Source: Effrenium voratum
Lineage: Eukaryota > Sar > Dinophyceae > Suessiales > Symbiodiniaceae
NCBI GenBank assembly: GCA_963377175.1
Contig: CAUJNA010003804.1
Span: 312,501-376,500, forward strand
Reading direction: 5' to 3'
Length of the DNA: 64,000 nucleotides
In this document: piece by piece, positions 41,191-51,399 of the stretch
Layout: every line of letters begins with the position of its first letter
Position numbering within the stretch: the first letter of the stretch is position 1
The notes under the pieces: generated by a model
Database searches by the model: none
Told to the model about the DNA's origin: nothing
Seen by the model: the letters and a program-made list of their open reading frames with translations, nothing else
Made by a program: the position numbers and the translations under genes

Positions 41191-41754
41191 ATGTGGAAGG
41201 GCTGTAAGAAGTTGAGACAATTGTGCATCTCATCCACTCAGTATGATGCATGCACCCCATACGTCCACACCATTGGCATCAATATGCCTATTACGTCACC
41301 TCCGGACGATGCAATCATATCCTTCTGGCAGCCTGATCAGCTGAATAGAATTTGGGTCTTGCCTGCATCAAAGTGCAATTGGGAGAAATATGATCCGAAG
41401 ACTTGGCATGCTGTGATGTTTTCATCCGTTCATCAGTCGTTCACCGATGCGCCGGCTATCAGGCCGATGCCCATCGAGACGGATCCAGTGGATCCAACGG
41501 ATGAACCTCAACAACCTGACACGCAGCAGCCACCTGATCAACCGGACCATCCCATGCCTGATCCAAGACCTCCAACGCCACCGGACGAGAACATGTCAGA
41601 TCCTCCTCCGGATCCTCCACATCAGCCTGATCATCCCATGCCGCCAGCACCACGCAGTGTGTCACCAGACAGTCCAGTGGATCCTCCACTACCGCCACAC
41701 GACAAGCCTGGTGGAGGAGATGCAGCGCTGCAAAAACAGTCCATTTCATCCTGA
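41191..41754 (+). pseudogene. Element 2 linker segment between methyltransferase and RT
   Basis: An open frame whose first half (ISFWQPDQLNRIWVLPASKC) is globular-looking, while the second half is very Pro/Asp-rich (DPVDPTDEPQQPDTQQPPDQ), typical of a disordered linker. It ends at a TGA. Another frame (41788-41920) carries on with a similar Pro/Glu-rich stretch before the frame at 41885 takes over. I assign no enzymatic function. Confidence 0.55.
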
Positions 41755-41884
41755 AGTGGACTCAATCGACTGGGGGGTGATGTCTCTTTGCCGTCACAGT
41801 CGCAATCATCTCAGCCAATTCTTCCGACTGTCGTGGCACCTTCACCACCTGCGATTCTAACAAATCCCGAAGCAGAAGACCAAG

Positions 41885-42817
41885 ATGAAGATCTTGAACT
41901 GCCAACACTTGCGCAAGAAGAAACAACCGGCCGGCAGTCCATCAAAGAAGCAGAAGACTGGGAAGAAGAAGAAGAAGCCAGATGACAACGATGAGTCACC
42001 TGGGCATTCTCCCAGACATGATCCTGCATCTTCATCCAATTATAATCCGAACAATCCAGCAAATTTGCCGGTACAATATGAAAGTGAGGAAGAACTGATT
42101 CCTCATGCTCCAACCTCATCCGGCACTGGAAGTTCAGAAAGAACCATGAGATACACTGACCAGGAAGATGGAGATTCAGAAGACTCTCAGAGGACCAGAT
42201 CTTACGATGATCGCCAAGCTGATCTCGTTCTTGATGAAGCGCATTGGTCACTCATGACAGCCGAACAGAAGATCTGTGCGAACACCGGATCCTTAACGGT
42301 TCCAAGAGATATCGAAGGCAACCCTGTCCTTCTTGGACGTGTGAAAGGGACCTTCATCCCATCGCCCCGACGCGGATTCTCTCATCAGAAATACACAGAT
42401 CAGAATCATGTTGACCAGTTATGCAAGAACATGACCGACGATGACCGTGCACTCTTAGTTCTGTATTCATCCAAGCAAGAATCCTTGAAGGCTTCATCCA
42501 CATCCGCACTCATTGGCAAGAAGCGGAAGGAAGCTACAGCCACGGAAATAAGAGCTTATCAGAAGCAATTCCTTGAAGCCAAGCAGCTTGAGTGCATATC
42601 ATGGCTTGACAATGAAGTGTTCGACTTAGTCGACACACGCAAGATTCAAGTCAGGAACTGGGTCACCGGTCGCTGGGTTCTTACCCTGAAGCGAGACAGG
42701 GATGGTAACTTCCTGAAGACCAAGGCTCGCTGGGTCCTGCTGCATCCAGGAGTGGTTTCCGCCTGGCAATCCAAGCAGCCTCAAATAAAGGCTGGAATAT
42801 ATTCCACATGGATTTGA
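41885..42817 (+). pseudogene. Element 2 reverse transcriptase, N-terminal part
   Basis: A Lys-rich linker (KKKQPAGSPSKKQKTGKKKK) and acidic stretches lead to the start of the copia RT at EAKQLECISWLDNEVFDLVD and GRWVLTLKRDRDGNFLKTKA. After KARWVL the frame becomes nonsense. The correct continuation (SNKGWNIFHMDLKTAFLQ) is in another frame from about 42781, so one or more small indels lie between 42735 and 42780. Confidence 0.8.
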
Positions 42818-43881
42818 AGACAGCATTTCTCCAACACGAAGCATACAATCAGTCTCGTGACATCATTTGTCAGATACCTCCTGACATGGGATATCCACCA
42901 CACATTGGAGCGCGCATGAAGAAGCCTGCCTACGGGCTAAATGACGCACCCCGCAGATGGTGGAACATCCTTGATTCGGCACTTCGTTCATACGGACTGG
43001 TGCCAACCCGGGCAGACCGTTGTACATACGTGTACTACGGCAAGCAGCTTCCGAAGCCCGCATTGGTGAGTGAGAAGAAGTCATCCACAACTTTCGATCT
43101 CGAAGGGGCAGTTTATTACCTCATGGATCCTGTTTCTGGTAACAATGCCAAGAATCGACAAGTTCATGGAGCACTGTCTCTTCATGTAGATGATCTTCTT
43201 ATGACGGGGGATGACGTGTTTGAGAAGGAAATCATGGGACGACTTCGGAAAGATTTTCAGGATGGTTCCGAGGACAAAAATGATTGCCTCTTCGTAGGAC
43301 AGCGCATCCAATGGAAGCAAGATGACAAGCACGGTTGGTACATCAATGTCCATCAGAATGTTGCCATCGACGAACTTCAGGAGATCACTTTTGACAAACA
43401 CCTGAAGGACGACACTCCTCTTACTCCACAAATGCATACTGCATACAGAAGTGTCCTAGGTCAGATCAACTGGTTACAGTCGCGAACGCAGTTCCACATT
43501 GGTTATCAATTCTCCAGGTGTGCATCCAAGGCATCATCACCGACCATTGAGGACGTTCGCGCCATTAATAAGACAGTCAGAACCATCAAAAGCATCCCGC
43601 TTAGTATGAGATTCTGGCCCCTTCGTGGCAAGACACGCATAGTTGGCTATCCAGATGCATCCTATCGCAACAACGAGGATAAGTCATCCCAACGTGCGCA
43701 TGTTATCTTTCTTGCAGAACAAAGAGATCTTCGCCAGGGCTCATCGAACTCGAGAGGCTCACTGGTCGACTATGAGACGCACAAGATCACCGCCACAACC
43801 ATGTCCACTACTGTTGCAGAGTTGCACGGACTAATGCGTTGTTACGGTTCAGCAGTATTTCTTCGCGGTCTCTGGTCATAA
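42781..43881 (+). pseudogene. Element 2 RT core and RNase H N-terminal part
   Basis: Reads SNKGWNIFHMDLKTAFLQ with the first RT Asp, then KKPAYGLNDAPRRWW, a typical copia block, and ALSLHVDDLLMTGDD. The catalytic pair is therefore kept as VDD but the usual Tyr of YVDD is His. RNase H begins at TRIVGYPDASYRNNEDKSSQ and includes TMSTTVAELHGL. The frame ends at a TAA after FLRGLWS, before the next RNase H motif, which lies in a different frame. The frame itself is uninterrupted for ~360 codons. Confidence 0.85.
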
Positions 43882-43885
43882 CATA

Positions 43886-44292
43886 ATGGGCGAAATTGCA
43901 GATGTACACATCCGCACTGATGCGAACAATCTTGTCACCACAGCATCCACAACACATCAACCGGAACAGAAAGAAACAATGCATTTGATCCAGATGTTGA
44001 GAAAGGAAAGCACAGTGGACAGATGCACGACCTTGCACATGTACGGAGTGAAGATTGTCTGGCAGATTCGCTGACCAAGCATTCAGCTAACGCAGACGAG
44101 CTCATCAAGGCCGTCCTCGCCGGCAATCTCTTGAATGTAGATGCACATCCACCCTTCCGTACCATGTTGCAGAACAAGGCATTTTTGGTTGAGTGGCTAG
44201 CACACAACACGAAGCACGGACCCGACATCATTGCCTTTGCAGGAGTCGGTATAGCAGAATCCATGTTTGCTTATTGGGGAACCTGGGCATGA
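43886..44292 (+). pseudogene. Element 2 RNase H C-terminal part, two frames
   Basis: The frame from 43886 carries ADVHIRTDANNLVTTAST, equivalent to the third RNase H motif (element 1 has YGDNTAALAI), and QKETMHLIQMLRKES. A second frame from 44023 then gives AHVRSEDCLADSLTKHSANA, the C-terminal copia block, and ends at YWGTWA. At least two indels therefore break RNase H in this copy. Confidence 0.8.
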
Positions 44293-44462
44293 TCCGCATG
44301 TCCACGAATTCTGATGCATGAGTTTTTCCGTTTTGCACATTTTCAATTCCTCAAATCCGTGATGCGTGTGTTTGCACTTGACCCATTTTGAATCTCAAGA
44401 AATATGTGTCTGCATCCGCAGCCACTTTCGGTTTACAACCAATCCGACCTTTGCAATCTTGT

Positions 44463-47058
44463 ATGCTCGATCACTTCGAAGACATGCCCATTCTCAATAT
44501 GATCTTCGGACGATCCAGCGCCGCGGCACCTGTGCCAAAGCCGATGATCAAGAGACGGGCATCACCGTTGAAGGAATCCCCTGCTCGTGATGAGGAAGAT
44601 GAGACATCAGACTGCCCCATGGAGCAAGTCGCCGATGAGAATCCATCCGCCTCTCAACAACCCGAGAATGTCAACATGGAGCAGGTTGATTATGATCCAG
44701 ATTCCGACGACGATGATTCAGATGAAGAAGGGCATCCTCCCGCAGGAAGGCCTACGTCAAAGGCGATGCCGCATCCGAAACTTGTTCCAAAGTCACCGCC
44801 ACCAGCATTGAGGCTTGTCTCCAAGGTCAAGCCAGCACCAAAGAACATCTTGGATAAAGAGACGGAATCCGACAATCATCCTGGCGATCGACCTGCACTT
44901 CCAAGGCGACCAGCGATGCGGCCTGTTCTCAAATCCAATGATAGGTGGTTTGTAACACATGGATCGGATACAAACATCAGCCTCCAGAAGAAATCCGTAC
45001 ACCCAGAACCTTTCGGAAACTCAAAATTCCTGAATTTTGTGTACGAGTACTACAAGGAATGCTCAACCACCCTCGATGTCAATCCGGACTTCCATTTCGT
45101 TCCTGAGCATGAGAGACCACATGGAGTCAAGGTGTTCTGGTTGAAGGCCAGATTCAACGATTACTGGCAGCCAACACTCCAAGGTGAAGGAACTCATACG
45201 GAGAAGCAATACATGGACTTCATCAAGAAGGTGAAGTTTACGGAACCGACGTCATCCCGATGGTATGCCACAACGGCAACATTGATCTCGAGAAGACCGT
45301 CCAGAATGTCGAACAGGTTTGCAAATACTTCCGCATGGATCCATCCAAGGCGAAACAGATCACAGATCTCATAGCAGATCATTTTCCGGATGTCTTCGAC
45401 ATGATCCAAGGCATGGAATCCATAAGGAATGCAGACGACAAGTGGACATGGGTCCTGATGGATCCGTCGAGCTCTATGACGCATTGACCTGCATCACACA
45501 TGCCAGGAACTTCATTGGAAATAAGCCAGGGCTTCTCTTGATGGCTATGTTTCCGAGCTATGGAAAATCACGTTTCGAAATCGCATTCGTATTTCCATCC
45601 GTGGACGGGTCATATAATGAGCGCAAGGCACGGGGAGAAATTGTTCCAAGGAATCGATGGATCGACAAGCTCACCACAAGATCCGCACAAAATGCACTCA
45701 GGCCCGATGGCAAGGAATTCTATGTCGATCCAGAGATGGAGTTCTATGTGAGATGCAACAGCGGACACACACGACAAGTCGAGATCCAATCCTTTGGACG
45801 ACCCCTGTACTCTGAGCAGCAGAAAGAGCCTCAACACGACGAACCGGACTATGATCTCCCAACGGAATCCATTCCGCCAAGTCCGCATCCGTCAAGATCC
45901 GAGGCGCCTCATGAAGATGAAAGCACAGCTCAGCCCAAGCATAGAATGCGAAGGCCGGCACCACCATCCATTGAAGAAGAGAGAAAATCAAGCCGTTCGC
46001 GAAGAAGCCCATCACATTCATGTTCCATGCAACCTATGGAAATCAGCTCTTCAGCATCATGGAGCACGGGCTCAAATTATGGGAAATCCCAGTCAAACCC
46101 TTCGGGAAGAATGCACGTCCACATGGCATGCATCGATGACGTCATCCTTGACGACGATGAGTCAGAAGCTGCATTGACCCATGTGCCAGCAGGAAGAGAT
46201 GCACTGTTGATCCTTGCATTTCTCAAGGACCAAGACTATGGGATCCGACTCTCCGAAGAGCGAACAGCGTTGACAGACAAAACCATCGAGGCAAGAAACA
46301 TTGTTGCAGCATTTGACCCTGATGGCAGCCTCATGGCGAGCAACAAGTGGATCATGAAGAAGCATCTCGATCATGAAGATTACGAGATGTACGACACCAA
46401 GATCCGCGAATTTGCCGATGCTTTCTTCAATTATGTGAATTCCACAAAGCACAGCAAGGAAAAAGATACTTCCTCAGAGACCAAGAAGAGACGGCATTCC
46501 ACCGATCAGGACGAAGCTGAAGAAGAGACGATGGAACCCTCCGGGGAAAGATCCCTCAAGCCCAAGGTCATCGTGGAATATCGCAGTTCAGAGATCCTAG
46601 AAGAGTTCATCCAAGAACTCAAGGAAACCTATCTCGAAATAGATAGGAACAAAAAGGACGCAGAGGAAGAGCTCGCGGAGACCAGGGAAAACCTTCTCCG
46701 CTTCATGAACAAGTACAACAAAGATCCAAGAAGAGCTCATCCCAACTTGACAGAGTGCGAGAGAGCCTCATTGGCGCATGTCGATCCCGATGTCAATCTC
46801 GGAGAAGAAGAATTCTACTTCCCTCATCGAAGAGAATGTCCCACCATGGACGAGTACAAGCAAGCTCAACCAGGATCCGGATATCCGATTAAGCTTCCAC
46901 TTGGATTGAAGAAGCTTAGGTCACATGATGACCCGGAAATCATCCGAGCCTATGCCGATATCCTGGGAACGCTGATGCAACCGACCGACCGTCCTCCTGT
47001 GGACTATCTCAAGATGCATGAGTTCACCTCATCCATAGCGATCAACATGCTACCCTGA
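44463..47058 (+). pseudogene. Element 2 accessory ORF, unassigned, two frame breaks
   Basis: The first true ATG (MLDHFEDMPILNMIFGRSSA) is 170 bp after RNase H. The product can be followed through three frames: 44463 to ~45245, then ~45245-45465 (GNIDLEKTVQNVEQVCKYFR), then ~45465-47058 (LYDALTCITHARNFIGNKPG). Total length is about 860 codons. It is Asp/Glu-rich near the start, has a central Ser/Arg-rich disordered region, and near its C-terminus a likely coiled coil (EEFIQELKETYLEIDRNKKD). I recognise no domain. Codon style and spacing match the upstream pol, so it belongs to the element. It may be the N-terminal part of one protein with the nuclease-like ORF. Confidence 0.6.
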
Positions 47059-47060
47059 AC

Positions 47061-48459
47061 CATGGAAACCGCACGAGGAATCCAAAGCTGGACAACAGGG
47101 AGGTGTACAACATGCCGATGAAGAATCGACCGATCGTGAAGATGATGATGCAGAACAGTGCACACATCTTATGCCTGAATGAAGCAGACGCATTCTTCTG
47201 TCCTAATGATGAGAAATCCAGGGAGCTCATCAAGACGTTCATCCGATTCGGGTACAAGGGCATCGTGATCAAGCAATGGTCATCCAGACCGATCGCATGC
47301 TTTGTCCGTGGCGGACCTTGTGCAAGAGTGGAACTTCTGGCAAGACACATTTCCACCAAGAGCCAGAATTGGGGAACCACATTCGGAATGTTCAGATGTT
47401 TCTTCGGAACCGAAGGAAGTTGCACTGATCCCGAATACGAAATTCCGACCTCGGATTGCTTGGCAACCACAGGACCATCCATGTTTACTGAATCCAAGAA
47501 GTACATTGGACCGAGATTGCCAGCACGCACCATTGTCCAAGGACATGGCCGAGACAAGGAGATCGTCGTTCTCCACATCGAGCAGAGTGATGAGTTTCGT
47601 GGCATGATCCCGAAATCATCCAACAAGTCACTCCACGAGTATGACGACCGCCACATAACGAGGGCAGATCTCCCATTCGCTACCATTGGAGTTTTCCACA
47701 TCCATCCTTCAACCAGCCATGGAGCAGCAAGGGAAGATTTTCAGAATGAAATCATGCCGCTCGTGACTTTGTACCGATGCGATGCGATCACCGGAGACGC
47801 CAACAAATCACCAGCACGTCTTCAATCCGGCCAACGGTCTCGTGAACATCCTCATGAGAGCATATCAGAGACTGTGGAATGAAACGAAAGATTTGCCACT
47901 CGTGAACAGAATGGAGTATGCGATGGAGACCTCGTGCACCCTAAAATCCATTGTCCGTCATCACCTGCACATGAAGTGTGGATCAGGATATGATCGAACA
48001 TTCCCAGATGTGATGATGACTTTCGTATTTGGATGGGGCAAAACGAACATCCAGCAGGCTTTCCGGAAGGACGAGATGAACGGCATGGATGATGAACAAC
48101 TGGAATTCATGCGGAACCATCCAACCAAGGCCATATTCAATTACCAGGTCTCATCCGCAGAGCGCTTTACGCACGTGAACAATGACATGTTCATGAATGG
48201 CTCGCAGGACTCCGACTCTCACAGTCCCCTCATGGTTTACATCCGCAGCAAATCTGCAACCAGGCAACGCAACTCTGAGAGATACCAGGAGTACATCAAG
48301 AAGAAACAAGCCTGGACCCCGCAGGAGTACAAGGACTACAACAAGCAGTGGGGACATCAGAAACAGTGGAAGGACTATAGCAACTCGACCTGGAATGATT
48401 ATGGAGACTATGGCAGTCAATCCGACAGCAGCCGCCGATGGTATCGTCGATCCGACTGA
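47061..48459 (+). pseudogene. Element 2 endonuclease/exonuclease/phosphatase-like ORF
   Basis: Read in one frame from 47061 to about 47805 and in the next to 48459. The motif series resembles the EEP (AP-endonuclease-like) superfamily: an Asn-containing TLNHGN start; HILCLNEAD at 47169-47195, like the L-Q-E metal-binding Glu; GVFHIHPSTSH; AITGDANK, like G-D-F-N; and DSHSPLM near 48213-48235, like the final S-D-H-x-P-L, although the residue before His is Ser. The tail is Lys/Tyr/Trp-rich. In LINEs such a nuclease nicks the target; copia elements normally rely on integrase alone. The assignment rests on motif order only. One indel near 47805 breaks the copy. Confidence 0.5.
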
Positions 48460-49052
48460 CCATGAAGATTCATACGTTCAGCACCACGAACTCAATTCAG
48501 ATGATTGATCCTCGCCGTCTACAAGACTATACAATGAGTGAGAGATCAATAGCTTCACAATCGTCCCGCGTGTACATAGCGTTGTACATCACCCTTTGAT
48601 ACATCTAGGTATCTCAAAAAGAAGCAGTACATAGTGTTTTCCATTTCGAAAGCCAAGACATTTCATCCGAGCAGAAAAGAGGATGAATCCGGCATTTTTA
48701 ATACACGTGGCTACGGCATACAGCATGGCTACGGCATACATCAAGGCTACGGCCAAAGGCCATGAAGCCAATAGTATTTCATACTTAGTGCTGGAGATCA
48801 AAAGAAATTTGTGTCTGTTTTGTGTTTGGTTTACTGAACACTTGATCTCCTGCAACATTTGGCTCAAGGCCCCTTTTGTGTAACATTGCATCATTCATGA
48901 TCGCGTGAAGCAAAAGAACCTTAGCAGGCCGCTTACAGGATTATCCACAAGACAATCCACCAGGAACAATCCATCCTCCAATCATCCACAGTGGCATATT
49001 GGATTCTCTCCGGAATAGATCCAGGGACCAAAACAACGACCTCTACTACCAC
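48460..49052. other. Non-coding 3' part of element 2 with spliced-leader-like pieces
   Basis: No ORF of note. An 18-bp step with GGCTACGGC occurs three times (48709, 48727, 48745); on the minus strand the middle copy reads CCGTAGCCAT. On the + strand TTTGGCTCAAG lies at 48849-48859. These match the two ends of the dinoflagellate spliced leader. Confidence 0.4.
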
Positions 49053-49100
49053 AGGGTACCAGTTCCCTTCTGGGATAGGCACCTGGGGCAGTGGGCCTCA
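49053..49100 (+). repeat. 48-bp direct repeat, right copy (possible short LTR)
   Basis: One mismatch to 36196-36243. It is followed at once by a C/A-rich expansion, so the right boundary is hard to fix. No short target duplication is visible directly outside the two 48-bp copies. Confidence 0.65.
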
Positions 49101-49340
49101 CCCCACCCCCCACCCCCAAACCAGATGAATTTGCAGTTACAGAGCGGGCTGGTTCAGTTGAGCGGGTGTGCTTATCATCCCCCCCGGCTGGGATGAAGCA
49201 GTTCAGCGGGTGTGCTTATTATCCCCCGCCCCACCCCACCCCACCCCACCAAATTTGCACATTTGGTTACAGAGCAGGCTGGGCTGGTTCACTTGAGCGG
49301 GTGTGCTTACCATCCCCACCACCCACCCACCCACCCCAAA
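49101..49340. repeat. C-rich imperfect tandem repeat
   Basis: Blocks of CCCCACCCC-type sequence alternate with ATTTGCA, GTTACAGAGC and TTGAGCGGGTGTGCTTA(T/C)C pieces (near 49130, 49200 and 49250). Two to three imperfect copies of about 115-125 bp are visible. Confidence 0.7.
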
Positions 49341-49389
49341 ACTAGTAGATTTTGCACACCTTGACTGGGATGCCTGCCTGCGTTCGTGG

Positions 49390-49545
49390 ACGCCTGCGTT
49401 CGGAAGTGATCATTTTTACATGACCTGGTTGTGCAACCCTGTCGGCGTTTTGAGTGCTCAGTGTTCTGAAGTGATATTTTGGAGAGTTCGGAAGTGATCG
49501 AAAGTGGCAGAGAAGTGATTTTTCTAGCGTTCGGAAGTGATTGTC
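49390..49545. repeat. Right TIR-like array of a 16-nt motif
   Basis: On the + strand AGCGTTCGGAAGTGAT and variants recur at about 49395, 49461 (TTCTGAAGTGAT), 49486 (AGTTCGGAAGTGAT), 49511 (weak) and 49526. Read inward on the minus strand they match the left array at 36041-36140 at 14 of 16 positions. Confidence 0.75.
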
Positions 49546-49549
49546 TACC

Positions 49550-49558
49550 TTGCAAGGG
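49550..49558. repeat. 9-bp direct repeat TTGCAAGGG, right copy
   Basis: Identical to 36027-36035 and placed immediately outside the right inverted array, as expected for a target site duplication. Confidence 0.6.
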
Positions 49559-50560
49559 ATGGCCAAGTTTGACAGTTGGAATCCCGTGGGGCTTCTATCA
49601 AAAATCGCGAACTCAAGCGACGGCAAAAGGCATAAAGCTATGACATGCCACGCTTGAAGGGAGATACATTGCAATATGCTGAACCATGTTCCTTTGACAT
49701 TTTGGCCATAGCTGTGGCCAACCAAATCGAGGCCACTCCTTGCCTCACGCGGGTAGTGCAGCAGCCCTTGGTGGGCGTCTTCGATCGGGAGACTCACCTG
49801 CTGAATAGGCAAATGTGAGTTGCTTTCTTGAGCTCGCAGGTCTCGTGCAAGCTTCTTATACTGACTTTGTCAAGAATCCTGACTAAGAAGTTTGGGAGAC
49901 CTATAGAAGAGGTTGGGGCACGGTTAGGGAGTGTTCAGGAGCAAGTCTTTGTTAAGTCGACCCCATTCAGATTGAGTTGTCCTGTTTTTTGTAAGTATGA
50001 TTATTTGTTTTATCGTAGGAGGGAGGAGAGAGGGAGGGAGGATGGGGGGAGAAGGACAGCACTTCTACAATCAAACGAGTTAACAAAGTATCTCAAACAG
50101 GCCCAAAGGGGGCAATCTGCGCACGCAAGTTGGCACCCGCCCCCAACCAACAAGGGCATGTTCAGGCATTTCCTGCTGAACACTTCCCAACCTCCTTCCA
50201 GGTGTCTCCCGAAAAACTTCTAAGACTGAGTTCCCTGGTAAGTTAATATCTGTGTGTTTTCCCTTTGTCCTTTCGTCATCTTTCGCTTTGTATAGTTTGT
50301 TGGGGCTCAACGTACACCATGTTGGCTGTGTCTTGTTTGCGTGTAAACATTTTGTGGCATTTGAGTGGTTTGGTTTTTGCGCCTGGACAACTCAGCAAGT
50401 CAGGAAAGCTTAACGAATCCATTTCGGGACTACACCGTTGCTCCTCGGCAAATTCATTGAACAGGGTGGATTGCGCACAAATGGTGACGGCAGCTGTGAC
50501 ACAGCAGACGTTGCTGGTTGTGCATATGTGTTGTTATGGTATTGCTTTGCTTACCGATGT
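49559..50560. other. No gene recognised
   Basis: Unique-looking sequence without a domain. A minus-strand frame (contains YPREARSGLDLVGHSYGQNV) stays open across the predicted empty site of element 2 into the sequence left of 36035. A purine-rich tract lies at 50018-50055. Confidence 0.4.
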
Positions 50561-50929
50561 GTCGTTCCTTGTGTTCTTTTTGATTGTCTTATTATGATTA
50601 CGCGTCTCCACAATCTTCTTATTATTTTGTCTCATCATGGGCATTGTCATGATGTGGCTTTCACTTGGTCTTCTTCTCGCGTCTCTTCTTCTTTTCCTTT
50701 TTTGAAATTTATTCTTCTCCTTCTGCTCTCAGTGCTTCTCTTCCGTTTTTGTTTTTTCCTGTTCCTCGTCCTTCTCAATGGTTTCTTGTTCTTTTCATGT
50801 TCCTTCTAATCATTAAAATTGCGTTCTTTGCATATGGTGTTGGTTCTTCTCTTCCTGTGCTTTGTGTCTGCTTCTGTTTCTTCTTCTTCTGCTTCTTCTT
50901 CTTCTTCTCTTTCTTCTCCTGTTGTTTTC

Positions 50930-50963
<34 letters not shown>

Positions 50964-51260
50964 GATTATTATTATTATTATTATTATTATACATGATATT
51001 ATCATTGTTCATTTTGTGTCTTATCATTGTTATGTGTTTTCCGTCATCGTCTTACTATTTTTATGTGCATTATTGGTATCATTGTTCATCATGTGTCATA
51101 TGTGTATTACAGTATTATGACTGTCATCTCCGCCCGTGTTATTCTTGCTAGATTAGTTCAACCTATATGATGCTGCGTCTTATGTATTATTTGTCTTATG
51201 GTGAACCATCTTCTGTTTCGCTTATTTGCCTTGATCTTCTTTCGTCTTTTTTGTCATCTT
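50560..51260. repeat. T-rich tract with TTC and ATT microsatellites
   Basis: Strong pyrimidine bias on the + strand, with a TTC-rich run (50877-50927) and an ATT run interrupted once by GATT (50931-50990). The ORFs inside, poly-Ile and Phe/Ser-rich, are composition artefacts. Confidence 0.85.
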
Positions 51261-51324
51261 GAGGCTGCTGCTGTTGTTAATGTGTTTATGGACGACTGGT
51301 CCCAACCTCCCCCCCCTTCCCCAG

Positions 51325-51391
51325 CGGTGGGCAGGCAGGGGCTTTGGAGAATCACCGAAGTCTTGGGCAGGAACATGCAGAGTTTGAGCTG
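51325..51391 (+). CDS. Candidate short exon with strong splice sites
   Basis: Preceded by a pyrimidine tract (CCCCCCCTTCCCCAG) and followed by GAGCTG|GTGAGC. Two frames are open; one reads GGQAGALENHRSLGQEHAEF. The splice consensus is better than the coding evidence. Confidence 0.3.
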
Positions 51392-51399
51392 GTGAGCAA

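Larger units (their letters stand above)
36036..49549 (+). mobile_element. Element 2: copia-like unit inside TIR-like ends
   Basis: A 13.5-kb unit whose outer ends both begin GGT when read inward. Each carries four to five copies of a 16-nt motif (left ATCGCTTCGGAACGCT, right reading inward ATCACTTCCGAACGCT) in inverted orientation, and the unit is flanked by the 9-bp direct repeat TTGCAAGGG. Inside are a 48-bp direct repeat pair and a broken copia polyprotein. That encodes gag, protease, integrase, methyltransferase-like domain, RT and RNase H, followed by an unassigned ORF and a nuclease-like ORF. Either a copia element inserted into a small TIR element, or the whole unit moves as a TIR element carrying copia enzymes. 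The many frame breaks show this copy is decayed. Confidence 0.6.

Noticed and set aside
36196..49100. Canonical LTR pair for element 2
   Set aside because: The 48-bp direct repeat lacks TG...CA ends and adjacent short target duplications; noted as a possible short LTR only.
50665..51120. Phe/Leu/Ile-rich ORF resembling membrane segments
   Set aside because: It comes from the T-rich tract with TTC and ATT repeats; the composition explains it.
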